Below are positions 35,703-44,011 of a stretch of DNA of 64,000 nucleotides, in pieces. This DNA comes from Lachnospiraceae bacterium. Lineage in GTDB: Bacteria; Bacillota; Clostridia; Lachnospirales; Lachnospiraceae. Below the pieces are notes generated by a model. That model was not told where the DNA came from. It did no database searches and was given only the letters and a program-made list of their open reading frames with translations. Every line of letters starts with the position of its first letter. Position 1 is the stretch's first letter. The stretch spans positions 13,340-77,339 of the forward strand of contig CAAGFJ010000096.1 of assembly GCA_900769115.1 (NCBI GenBank), written 5' to 3'. Both the position numbers and the translations under genes were made by a program.

Positions 35703-37331
35703 CTACTCTTCCACATCAATACTAAAATTAACCTTCGAAAGATTCACACTTCCGGCATCCTGCTCCACAATGGAATCCTTGGACTGACAGGTAATATCTA
35801 CCTGTTTACCGGTCAGTTCACCTACCAGATCCTGCAAAGCAAGACGGTGTTCTTCTTTTGAAAACTGACGGTATGCCATCTGTCCCTGCGGGGAACTGTC
35901 AAATGACAGTACAATCGACTTCTTATCATGTCCTAGATTGATACTCGCCATATCTAACAAATTCATCGTACCCTGACCGATCCGGTCTCTTAATTCCTGC
36001 GTACTTCGAATCTTGCCTATACAATCCATGATGACTTTCATGTCTTCGTACTGTGCCGGAGTTAATTCCTTTTTCAGCAACTCTTCCCGATTGATCTGTT
36101 CTTCTACCGGTTCTGTCTTACTGCTCTCATTTGCTGATAGCATCGCCCGTTGTTCTGACGATATTGCCATTGCTCCCTCATCAACCTTGCGCTCTAGTAC
36201 ACGCAGCCGGTCTAAAATAGAGTCCATTCCCGATTCCATCTGCGGGGTTGTCAGCTTAATGATGGCAAGCTCTAATGATACACGTTTCTGTGTTGCATAC
36301 CGGATCTGGTTCGACAGCTCCGAAAATACCCGGATATACCGCATCAGGGTATCTAACTCAATTCCCTGTGCTGTCTGCCGCATAATCTCCAGATTCTCTG
36401 CAGACAGATCCAACTGATCATTGACTTCATTCGATACCTTAACCATCATAAGATTCCGCATATACCAGGTAAAATCCGTAACAAACTGGGAAAGTTCTCT
36501 TCCCTGCCAGATAATCTCATCAATAATCTGCAGTGCTTCCATTGTACATCCCCTGGCTACCTCTGTAATCAAACGGTTAAATACATCTATGTCTACTGCT
36601 CCAAGCACCTCTAGTACCTTATCATATGTCAACGTCTGTCCCAGATAAAATGCAATACACTGGTCCAGCAGACTAAGTGCATCTCGCATCGAACCATCTG
36701 CTGCCTTAGCAACATAACGAACTGCCTTCTCTTCTGCTTGAACACCTTCTCTTCCAAGCAGCTCCATTAACCGTTCATATATAGTTTCCAGGCTGATTCT
36801 CCGGAAATCGTATCTCTGGCAGCGGGATAAGATCGTAATCGGAATCTTATGTGCCTCCGTTGTCGCTAATATGAATATGACATAAGATGGCGGTTCTTCC
36901 AATGTCTTAAGCAGTGCATTAAATGCTCCAATGGAAAGCATATGCACCTCGTCTATAATATATACCTTATATTTTCCCTCTGCGGGAGAATACTGTACTT
37001 CCTCCCGGATATCTCTTATATTATCTACACCATTATTCGATGCAGCATCAATCTCAATTACATTTAACGAGCTGCCTGCCTGAATTGCCTTACAGGTAGC
37101 ACACTCATTACATGGACTGCCGTCAGGCAAAGGATGTTCACAATTCACGGCTTTCGCAAATAACTTTGCAACCGTTGTCTTACCCGTACCCCGGGTTCCA
37201 CAGAACAGATATGCATGACCTACCCGGTCATGGGTAATCTGGTTCTTCAATGTAGTGACAACGTGTTCCTGCCCCTTCACCTCTTCAAATTCATCCGGCC
37301 TCCACTTTCGGTAAAGTGCCATATATGACAT
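35703..37331 (-). CDS. dnaX: DNA polymerase III subunit gamma/tau
   Basis: 542 aa. The ATG at 37331 gives the usual MSYMALYRKWRP start; an upstream GTG at 37340 lacks a better ribosome site. Walker A CGTRGTGKTTVAKLFAKA, zinc module CEHPLPDGSPCNECATCKAI, DEVH box YIIDEVHMLS and sensor segment LATTEAHKIPITILSRCQR are present. It is the clamp-loader ATPase. The C-terminal tau-like part (from about 370) is short. I noticed no clear slippery site for a gamma product. Confidence 0.96.
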   Translation of the reverse strand: MSYMALYRKWRPDEFEEVKGQEHVVTTLKNQITHDRVGHAYLFCGTRGTGKTTVAKLFAKAVNCEHPLPDGSPCNECATCKAIQAGSSLNVIEIDAASNNGVDNIRDIREEVQYSPAEGKYKVYIIDEVHMLSIGAFNALLKTLEEPPSYVIFILATTEAHKIPITILSRCQRYDFRRISLETIYERLMELLGREGVQAEEKAVRYVAKAADGSMRDALSLLDQCIAFYLGQTLTYDKVLEVLGAVDIDVFNRLITEVARGCTMEALQIIDEIIWQGRELSQFVTDFTWYMRNLMMVKVSNEVNDQLDLSAENLEIMRQTAQGIELDTLMRYIRVFSELSNQIRYATQKRVSLELAIIKLTTPQMESGMDSILDRLRVLERKVDEGAMAISSEQRAMLSANESSKTEPVEEQINREELLKKELTPAQYEDMKVIMDCIGKIRSTQELRDRIGQGTMNLLDMASINLGHDKKSIVLSFDSSPQGQMAYRQFSKEEHRLALQDLVGELTGKQVDITCQSKDSIVEQDAGSVNLSKVNFSIDVEE

Positions 37332-37364
37332 AGTATTCACTCTTTCTCGTATCTATCTAATCTG

Positions 37365-38444
37365 TTATGCAAACCGGAATACGGTATCCAACATCCGGAG
37401 TGTCTTGAAATTACCCTTAGCCGATATCTCTCCCGCCATGAATCCTTTCTGGAAGGATGTCTTATTCTCTATAATATTCTGAAGCATCTTTGAAGTGGTT
37501 CGCAATACCACATCCGCCTCATCCGTTGCTGCATAAAATGTCTTCACATGCTCTGGTGTTACTTCCACATGTAAGATCTGATCTTCATCTGAGATAATGA
37601 TCGCATAGGATGCTGTAAAGTCATCCTCCGGATGATAGTTCTGCATCAATGCTCTTGCTATGCGGTCGCCGGCTGTATCAATCGCTTTCCCCTGCTCTTT
37701 GGTCAGCTCTGCGTTCTGTTCCCTACCGGATTCCTCCTCCTTGGACTCATCCTCGACTGTATCTTCCTGCAACATCTTCTTAAACATAGCCGATAATTCC
37801 TCAATGTCTTCCTTCTGCTGCTTTACATATGTCTCATCACTCACAAACTTAGATAACTGTTCGCTTTCCTGCGGTGTCAGATCAATCGTCTTTGTCTTTA
37901 ACAGATTCGCTCTTACCGCAAGATTACTGGTCGGCAGACTCTTTGTCCTCTGATGTACTGCACGATACAATGCCTCCGCATGTTTCTCTATGATCCGGCT
38001 GTACTCTTCATTCGCTTCAAATTCATCCGGATTCTCCACATATGCAACTACACCATTGACCGGGATTCCACCTAGCGTCTCCCATGCACGAACCAGACTT
38101 AATTCTGCGTCCCGTTCTCCATACGTTGTTGCCATAACGACAGGTAACATATATAGATTCCGCATCAGTTCCTTATCCGCATATAACCAGCACATATCCA
38201 GGAACTGTTGCATATATCCGCCAATTCCAAACCATTCCACAGACGCTGCAAGAATGACTCCATCCGCCTCTTTCAAAGTTGCCGGAAGGGTTGCAATGGC
38301 ATTCTTATGTTCAAATATATTATATCGATTCACTTCCACCCGGAGTTCTTTTAATACCTCGGTCATCTTATTCAGTACATATATTGTAGGGTCTTCCATA
38401 ACCCCTCTTCCACCATAGTATATATTGATCTTCGTCGGATTCAC
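37365..38444 (-). CDS. Flavodoxin-family protein fused to SCP2 sterol-carrier domain
   Basis: About 359 aa. The N-terminal 180 residues match NADPH-dependent FMN reductase/flavodoxin folds (KINIYYGGRG, EADGVILAASVEWFGIGGYM, LPVVMATTYGERDAELS). A charged linker (EDESKEEESGREQNAE) leads to an SCP2-like domain of about 110 residues (IARALMQNYHPEDDFTASY, TTSKMLQNIIENKTSFQKGF, MAGEISAKGNFKTLRMLD). The start is uncertain: GTG at 38444 or 38477, neither ideally spaced from GGGAGG. It is divergent from the CapA-like gene, and both promoters carry copies of one inverted repeat. The electron partner and lipid ligand are unknown. Confidence 0.8.
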   Translation of the reverse strand: MNPTKINIYYGGRGVMEDPTIYVLNKMTEVLKELRVEVNRYNIFEHKNAIATLPATLKEADGVILAASVEWFGIGGYMQQFLDMCWLYADKELMRNLYMLPVVMATTYGERDAELSLVRAWETLGGIPVNGVVAYVENPDEFEANEEYSRIIEKHAEALYRAVHQRTKSLPTSNLAVRANLLKTKTIDLTPQESEQLSKFVSDETYVKQQKEDIEELSAMFKKMLQEDTVEDESKEEESGREQNAELTKEQGKAIDTAGDRIARALMQNYHPEDDFTASYAIIISDEDQILHVEVTPEHVKTFYAATDEADVVLRTTSKMLQNIIENKTSFQKGFMAGEISAKGNFKTLRMLDTVFRFA

Positions 38445-38452
38445 CTCCCACT

Positions 38453-38569
38453 GTGTATTGTATACACAAAATACCACATTTAGTATAACGGAAAATGAGT
38501 ATTTTTACAATGGTTTCCTATCCTTTTTGTATATTTCTCATTGAACTGTTATACGAAATGTGGTATTTT
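38453..38569. promoter_or_regulatory. Divergent promoter region with duplicated, inverted operator
   Basis: A 22-bp sequence at 38468-38489 recurs in inverted orientation at 38548-38569 with 21 of 22 matches (core ATGTGGTATTTT, preceded by GTTATAC). On the plus strand TTGAAC (38541-38546), a 17-bp spacer and TATTTT make a promoter in which the repeat fills spacer and -10; the minus strand has the same layout toward the flavodoxin gene. A 15-bp palindrome, GTGTAT-TGT-ATACAC, lies at 38453-38467. One regulator probably controls both genes. Confidence 0.6.
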
Positions 38570-38633
38570 TAAATGAAGAAAATGCATGACATTGACTCAC
38601 ACAAACAAACTGTCATTATGAGGAGAGAATCTT

Positions 38634-39665
38634 ATGAAAAGAAGAACTGTATTATCCATATTTCTTTGCCTGTGCATCTTATTTACTTTGCCGGTTTCTG
38701 CACGGGCTGCCAGGCACAACCCAAACAAGAACGAAAAAACAACTACCATTACGATCAGTGCTGCCGGAGATTGCACATTAGGAATCGATCCAACCATTCA
38801 TCACACCTTCGATTCCTATTATCGCAAACACGGCAATGCCTATTTTCTGAAAAAAGTAAAACCTGTCTTTTCCAAAGATGATATTACAATTGTCAATCTG
38901 GAAGGCACATTTACAACATCCTCGAACCGCTCCCCAAAAACATTTGCTTTCAAAGGGCCTTCTTCTTATGCTAAGATTCTCAAAAAGGGTTCTGTTGAGG
39001 TTGTCACACTAGCCAACAATCACTCCATGGACTATGGCAGACAGGGATTTACTGACACTACAAAAACCCTTAAAAAGAATAAGATTCCTTACTGCTATAA
39101 TTCCACGATCGTCTACAGAAAAATCAAAGGCGTCAAGATTGCATTTCTTGGTTTCAGTCAATTGCAAGGTGCCTCTGCATCCACTGTAGCCAACGCTGTG
39201 AAGACTGCAAAGAAGAAACGCGCCAGAATCATTATTACCAGTTTCCACTGGGGGATTGAACGGGAATACCACCCGAACCAGCACCAGAGATCTCTCGCCC
39301 ACAGTGCGATCAATGCAGGTGCAACCCTTGTATTAGGACATCACCCTCACGTATTACAGGGAATCGAAGAATACAAAGGGCGTTACATTGTATATAGCCT
39401 TGGTAACTTCTGCTTTGGTGGTAACACGAATCCTGCTGATAAAGATACCATGATCTTCCAACAGAAGTTCTACATAAAGAACGGAAGACTCCAGAAGAAG
39501 AAAGACGCCAAGGTCATTGCCTGCTCTTTATCCGGCTCTTCTTCCTGCAATGATTACCAGCCACATCCGCTCACCGGTTCCTCTAAGAAGCGCGTTCTGA
39601 AAAAGATCAATAACTTAAGCAAGAGCCTGCATGTAACTGTCCGTTCAAACGGAAAACTGAAGTAA
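38634..39665 (+). CDS. CapA-family exported metallophosphatase-like protein
   Basis: 343 aa with a signal peptide (TVLSIFLCLCILFTLPVSARA). The PGA_cap fold is clear: SAAGDCTLGIDPT, VNLEGTFT, TLANNHSMDYGRQGF, SFHWGIEREYHP and LVLGHHPHVLQGIEEYKGRY. The conserved Asp, Asn and His residues are the metal-binding set of the family. CapA takes part in poly-gamma-glutamate capsule formation in Bacillus, but many members of this family are of unknown role. No other cap genes are nearby. Confidence 0.9.
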   Translation: MKRRTVLSIFLCLCILFTLPVSARAARHNPNKNEKTTTITISAAGDCTLGIDPTIHHTFDSYYRKHGNAYFLKKVKPVFSKDDITIVNLEGTFTTSSNRSPKTFAFKGPSSYAKILKKGSVEVVTLANNHSMDYGRQGFTDTTKTLKKNKIPYCYNSTIVYRKIKGVKIAFLGFSQLQGASASTVANAVKTAKKKRARIIITSFHWGIEREYHPNQHQRSLAHSAINAGATLVLGHHPHVLQGIEEYKGRYIVYSLGNFCFGGNTNPADKDTMIFQQKFYIKNGRLQKKKDAKVIACSLSGSSSCNDYQPHPLTGSSKKRVLKKINNLSKSLHVTVRSNGKLK

Positions 39666-39699
39666 TCCGGAGTTCTGCTTTCCTACAGGACACGTCGAT

Positions 39700-41067
39700 C
39701 TATACAACATAATATTCACATTTTGCGAAGGCGACTAAGTCGCCTTCTTCTATTTTATAATCTTTTCCCGCTTCGATCACCTCTCCATTCAAATAAGTTC
39801 CGTTTGTTGAATTGAGATCCAACAGATAGATACCATCTGCTTTTTCCATAATCTTTGCGTGTAATCGGCTGATTCCGCGCTCCTTTAATACATATGTACA
39901 GCCTTCTGCCATGCTTCCAATGACTACACTTCCACCCTGTAATGAAATGACGGGATAACGATCCTTTTCCAGTGCTTCTAAATGTATGTTTTCCTTTGTC
40001 TGTTCCTTCACTAACATCTGCTTATTTTCCGCTTTCCCATCAGATTCCATCAATAGAGAAGTTTCTCCTATCATAGTGTTTCCATTCTTTTGTTCTTTGT
40101 GATTAGTTGATTGTCTATCCTTTATCTGATCTGGCTCCCGGAGCACCGCCGCCTGAACTTTATTATCACATAAATATTCCTGCATGATATCATCTATGGA
40201 TTCTTTCTCCTTATCTGGCATCAAACCTATCGTCAATCCAATAAGTAATAGAATGCCAATCAATAGATATCTCACATACATAAAGGAAAGCATGCCCGTT
40301 GCAACACCCGCAAGCATAATAACATCCACCAGCGCAACCACTCCCGTTACCCCGGTTAATACCCTGGATTTCTTTTTTCCACGCCTTTTCCGTGTTGTTT
40401 GCGTTTCAAATGATTCGATCTGCCGCTGACTCTTCCTGACCGCTGCGTCCATCTCTACCTCCCGATGCTGCTCTCCTTCCTCTTTCCATCCCCCTTCTAT
40501 CTGTAACGATGCATCCTTTTCGCCGGCTACCCCATGTCGCTTCATCTCACTTCGAAATGACTCCAACGCATCCGGACTCCAGTTCTGTTCTGTCACCAGA
40601 TCATAAAATCCCATGACCAGCAATACAACATCGTCCTGTTTCTTATCTATATACTGCAGCCATTCTGTAATCAGATTACGAAGCTCCCCTTTTGAGGTTC
40701 CGTCCGGGTAATAAGTAAATTGCAATCTGCCTGTCTCCACATCCATGTAGATGGCCCGGCTATCCCACACGATTCCATCTGGCTCGATAAAATATTCCTC
40801 GATCATATCAAAAGCATCTAGTATGGACTCAATCATACGATATACCCTATCATAGGTAAATGGCAGATGCCCCATCACCGACTGCAGACTGGTATGATAC
40901 TGCAACAGATAATATAACCACATTTGCCCATTCAGGCTTCTTATTTCATACTGCAGAAAATTGGGCACCTTATGATATTGGAACAAGCGGCTTTCATACC
41001 CATCCTTCCATTCCTGTTCCCATGGTAACACCATATAATTATGAATCCCCTCTTTGATTAACTGCAT
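39700..41067 (-). CDS. FHA-domain protein of tad locus (DUF6382-FHA)
   Basis: About 455 aa; ATG at 41067 or TTG at 41073, both poorly placed against AAGGAGG at about 41085. The N-terminal domain (about 1-190) resembles DUF6382. Two membrane helices lie near 237-283. A C-terminal FHA domain starts near 385 (YPVISLQGGSVVIGS, GISRLHAKIM, YLLDLNSTNGTYLNGEVIEA). FHA binds phosphothreonine, so pilus function may be controlled by Ser/Thr kinase signalling. It overlaps the upstream TadE-like gene by 29 nt and ends the tad operon. Confidence 0.85.
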   Translation of the reverse strand: MQLIKEGIHNYMVLPWEQEWKDGYESRLFQYHKVPNFLQYEIRSLNGQMWLYYLLQYHTSLQSVMGHLPFTYDRVYRMIESILDAFDMIEEYFIEPDGIVWDSRAIYMDVETGRLQFTYYPDGTSKGELRNLITEWLQYIDKKQDDVVLLVMGFYDLVTEQNWSPDALESFRSEMKRHGVAGEKDASLQIEGGWKEEGEQHREVEMDAAVRKSQRQIESFETQTTRKRRGKKKSRVLTGVTGVVALVDVIMLAGVATGMLSFMYVRYLLIGILLLIGLTIGLMPDKEKESIDDIMQEYLCDNKVQAAVLREPDQIKDRQSTNHKEQKNGNTMIGETSLLMESDGKAENKQMLVKEQTKENIHLEALEKDRYPVISLQGGSVVIGSMAEGCTYVLKERGISRLHAKIMEKADGIYLLDLNSTNGTYLNGEVIEAGKDYKIEEGDLVAFAKCEYYVV

Positions 41068-41395
41068 CTGCAATGCCCTGCCACCTCCTTAGATTTCTAA
41101 TCGGATTTCCCGCATCCTTTTTCATCTCAACCCGGATATCTGTATATCTATATCGACCTTGCGATGTCGCAATATCCGTACCTCCCTGCTGGTACATCTG
41201 TATGGAACACTCCCTCATACTGTCTGGCACAAATTCCTCTTTTACATACAATTGTTCCGACACAAACGCCATCTGTTCTGCAGTTTTCACATAATAAAGA
41301 AACGCATAGATGTACAAAACCACGCATAGCAAAAAGACTGGCATTAATATCGTCACTTCAATGATCATACTTCCCCGATTCTTTCGCCTCCTCAT
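41039..41395 (-). CDS. TadE-like pseudopilin
   Basis: 118 aa from the ATG at 41395 (GGGAGG 7 nt upstream). A short basic start (MRRRKNRGSMIIEVTILMPV) leads into one membrane helix (FLLCVVLYIYAFLYYV). The Glu after MII is the conserved prepilin Glu, so it may be processed by the TadV-type peptidase. It is the second TadE-like protein in the locus. Confidence 0.82.
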   Translation of the reverse strand: MRRRKNRGSMIIEVTILMPVFLLCVVLYIYAFLYYVKTAEQMAFVSEQLYVKEEFVPDSMRECSIQMYQQGGTDIATSQGRYRYTDIRVEMKKDAGNPIRNLRRWQGIADAVNQRGDS

Positions 41396-41399
41396 CCTG

Positions 41400-42134
41400 T
41401 CACCTCCCACATCTCTGGCAGGGTTCCAAGCCCATTACCTCACTTTTCCGAACTCTGGATACTGTTCGTTTCAATCCACTGCATCCCCGGTTACAATGAA
41501 ATACCCTGCCATCCTTCGCAATATAATAACTGCTAGTTCGCGCTCTTCCACAATACCGGCACGCAGACAATCCGGATGTCCCATACGTTTTCCTAACCTG
41601 CAGTTCTAAATGTGTACAATCTCTTCTTAGATGATACACTTCCTGATTCGGTGTAATAAATACATAATAGTCTACCTCTTCATCTGCATCAAAACCCAGA
41701 AATGCTTTCTGCCGGATCACATTCCTTCTCTTCATCCGGTAAGTACCTAAAAAAGGAATCTCTATTCCAAGGCAATAATCCGCTTTTGCATAGAATATCT
41801 TTGTATTGGCTGTATCCTGTTCTTTTGAAAGAATGATACCGTTTTTCCCACCGGCAACATTCGCTTCAACAAACGGATTGTCCCCAATATAATCCCGAAA
41901 TTGTGACAGAAGAATTCCGGTATTCCCTGCTTGGAAATCCTGCGTTTTCTTAATTGCCTGTTCTAAATAACTATATTGTGCCGTGTATCCCGCTGCCTCC
42001 GCAAGTGCCTGGTGAATCCCTGCCTCCGCAAGAATCATACCGTAGAATTTAACCATAGTTAACAAAAAGAACAGAAACAGCGGAACAACCAGACTCGCTT
42101 CAACTGTTATTGATCCTTTATTTTTTCTATACAC
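41400..42134 (-). CDS. TadE-like protein with tandem Ada-like metal-binding tail
   Basis: 244 aa, GTG start at 42134 with AAAGGA 9 nt before it. The N-terminus MYRKNKGSITVEASLVVPLF has the TadE prepilin Glu and one membrane helix. After residue 165 come two repeats of one pattern: VYHLRRDCTHLEL...CRYCGR and VFHCNRGCSGLKR...CQRCGR. Each has H-x3-C and a CxxC, the signature of small Ada-like zinc domains. This tail is exposed outside the cell if the protein is a minor pilin. The same motif ends the MBL lipoprotein at 11168. Confidence 0.85.
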   Translation of the reverse strand: MYRKNKGSITVEASLVVPLFLFFLLTMVKFYGMILAEAGIHQALAEAAGYTAQYSYLEQAIKKTQDFQAGNTGILLSQFRDYIGDNPFVEANVAGGKNGIILSKEQDTANTKIFYAKADYCLGIEIPFLGTYRMKRRNVIRQKAFLGFDADEEVDYYVFITPNQEVYHLRRDCTHLELQVRKTYGTSGLSACRYCGRARTSSYYIAKDGRVFHCNRGCSGLKRTVSRVRKSEVMGLEPCQRCGR

Positions 42135-42283
42135 ATTTTCGCATCCTTTCCTGTATATTTAGAACAGCCCTTACACAGTAATTTATATATCGCACTCGGA
42201 GATTATATTTTATTTGTGAATCATTAAAGAAAATTTTTACATTCGAACTGGGCTTCTGCATAAGGACTCTTCTAAACATACAT
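42135..42283 (-). other. Intergenic gap inside tad operon
   Basis: 149 bp between otherwise tightly packed genes. AT-rich, no convincing promoter, hairpin or gene. A short overlapping reading frame here lacks a good ribosome site and is not annotated. Confidence 0.4.
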
Positions 42284-43759
42284 CTATTCATCCGTATAGG
42301 AGAAGGCTTCCTCAAAATAATATTCATATAGTTCCCCATCCCCTCTCACTGCAAATAATGGATTCACCGTCACCTTACCTTGTACACTTGCCTTTCCAAT
42401 CAGATCTACGATCCGGAAGGAAGGCATATTTACCTGCAGATTCTTCTCCATAACATCCAGCATTCTTGCATATACGATCTCTTTGTTTGCTTCCTTCGCA
42501 AGCAGGATCATTAACATACTCTCATAGTTCATCCCCTTTTCTTCCGTTATTCCTGTACCATTTGCCGCCAGACTTTGCAGGTCCGTATACCAATTGGCGG
42601 CATTCTTAACATATGGAATATTCTCTCCTGCATATAACAGCTTTACCTCATGCAGGGATTCTCCATATGCCCAGCAGCCAAGCAGCAGATACTTTACTAC
42701 CTCCATCAATGCAGGGGTTCCGGTTGCCGTACAGATTCCCGCTGCCACCGTCAGTGCTTCGCTCTTCTTGCCATTATCCTGTAACAGGTACGCATAATTA
42801 ACCGGCATCCGCAGCCATGTCATCTGTTGCGCTATGCTTTCTACATTGCCATAATCACTATCTTTTCCTGCTATAATATATTCCGTCTCACACGGCATCA
42901 CTATGTTCTCTTTCGGATGTACCAGATTGGAAAAATGTGCATCCACATAATCTGCAAGCACAAACTGGTCTACCGGCGATACATCTAACCAACGGGAGGT
43001 ATTCTTTAATATATCTTTCATTTGTGTAATATCCTGAAAATCTGTATTGACATCCACCTCACCAAAATAACTGTACCTTGCAGATGGAGATTTTGAATAA
43101 TCTCTTTTCTCTTTTGATACAGACACATTTGCCGGCAATACATATGATAGAATTCCCAACTGCAGCGATTCCTTTAACACCTCTCTGGGATCTCCTGTTT
43201 TCTCCGGCTCAGACGAGTCTTCCGATTCTTCCCTGCGTTCCGTCCCGGCATCCATCCCGGAAAGCTCCTGTCCATTACGCTCTGTTTCCAACTGTGCATG
43301 ATCCCGCTGCTCTTTACCCTGTGTGGTCTTCTTCCAGATATCACCTGCCTTTTTCACAATTCCCACTGTCTTCTCGTACTCCCGGATCTGCTCTTTCAAC
43401 TGTTTCATGTCTCCGTCTGTTATAGAGACCGTATTGGTAAGCGCAATGTCCTCCACCTGATATTCATACAATTTTCCATCCCCGCCATTCAGAGATTCTT
43501 CTATATAACCGGCAATCCGTTCTTCCGCAACTGCCGTACTCCCTGTTCCGTATGTGGGGTCATAGAAAAGCAAATGATACCGTTCAAACAGTTCCCGGTT
43601 ATAATCTGCCATGATACTGGTCTGTGCACTATGAACTACTGCCTGAACCTTCACCTTGCTCATATAGATTCTTCCCACCTCGAGTGCAGTCAAGGTAAAT
43701 AGAAGTAATACGCTGATCATCAATGAGAAAAATACGGTTGTCTGTCCTTTGTTTTTCAT
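42284..43759 (-). CDS. TadG-like membrane-anchored protein (DUF5702)
   Basis: 491 aa from the ATG at 43759, preceded by GGAGG with 7-nt spacing. An N-terminal membrane segment (TTVFFSLMISVLLLFTLTAL) follows a short basic MKNKG, as in TadG proteins, and the rest is extracellular. VHSAQTSIMADYNRELFERY and HLLFYDP are typical of the Firmicute DUF5702 group. It is encoded between the Flp pilin and the TadE-like proteins and is probably a minor structural component of the pilus. Confidence 0.85.
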   Translation of the reverse strand: MKNKGQTTVFFSLMISVLLLFTLTALEVGRIYMSKVKVQAVVHSAQTSIMADYNRELFERYHLLFYDPTYGTGSTAVAEERIAGYIEESLNGGDGKLYEYQVEDIALTNTVSITDGDMKQLKEQIREYEKTVGIVKKAGDIWKKTTQGKEQRDHAQLETERNGQELSGMDAGTERREESEDSSEPEKTGDPREVLKESLQLGILSYVLPANVSVSKEKRDYSKSPSARYSYFGEVDVNTDFQDITQMKDILKNTSRWLDVSPVDQFVLADYVDAHFSNLVHPKENIVMPCETEYIIAGKDSDYGNVESIAQQMTWLRMPVNYAYLLQDNGKKSEALTVAAGICTATGTPALMEVVKYLLLGCWAYGESLHEVKLLYAGENIPYVKNAANWYTDLQSLAANGTGITEEKGMNYESMLMILLAKEANKEIVYARMLDVMEKNLQVNMPSFRIVDLIGKASVQGKVTVNPLFAVRGDGELYEYYFEEAFSYTDE

Positions 43760-43810
43760 AGTGCACCTCCCAATTGCTTTGCTGTTTTGTGACATCTTAT
43801 AGTCTACGAG

Positions 43811-43996
43811 TTACGAATATATCTTTTTTGCATCCTGATTAATGGACTTCCAGATATTATTTACTAATGTGGTGATCTGTTCCTTAAAGATCATGACTAA
43901 CGCAATCAGAACCACGATAATCAAAATAATCTCTACCACACCCATACCGGATTCATCTTCCACAAACCGGGATATTCCCTGCCGAAACCATCTCAT
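43811..43996 (-). CDS. Flp-type IVb pilin
   Basis: 61 aa; ATG at 43996, GGGAGG 8 nt upstream. MRWFRQGISRFVEDESGMGV is followed by the pilin core VVEIILIIVVLIALVMIF: a G-x4-E type prepilin processing site (SGMGVVE) and a hydrophobic helix. It is the most likely main pilus subunit, cleaved by the TadV-type peptidase encoded at 48196. Confidence 0.93.
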   Translation of the reverse strand: MRWFRQGISRFVEDESGMGVVEIILIIVVLIALVMIFKEQITTLVNNIWKSINQDAKKIYS

Positions 43997-44011
43997 TATG
44001 CTCACCTCCCT

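Noticed and set aside
42127..42339. Minus-strand open frame of 70 codons in the tad gap
   Set aside because: Overlaps the end of the TadG-like gene, has no good ribosome site and no membrane or pilin feature.
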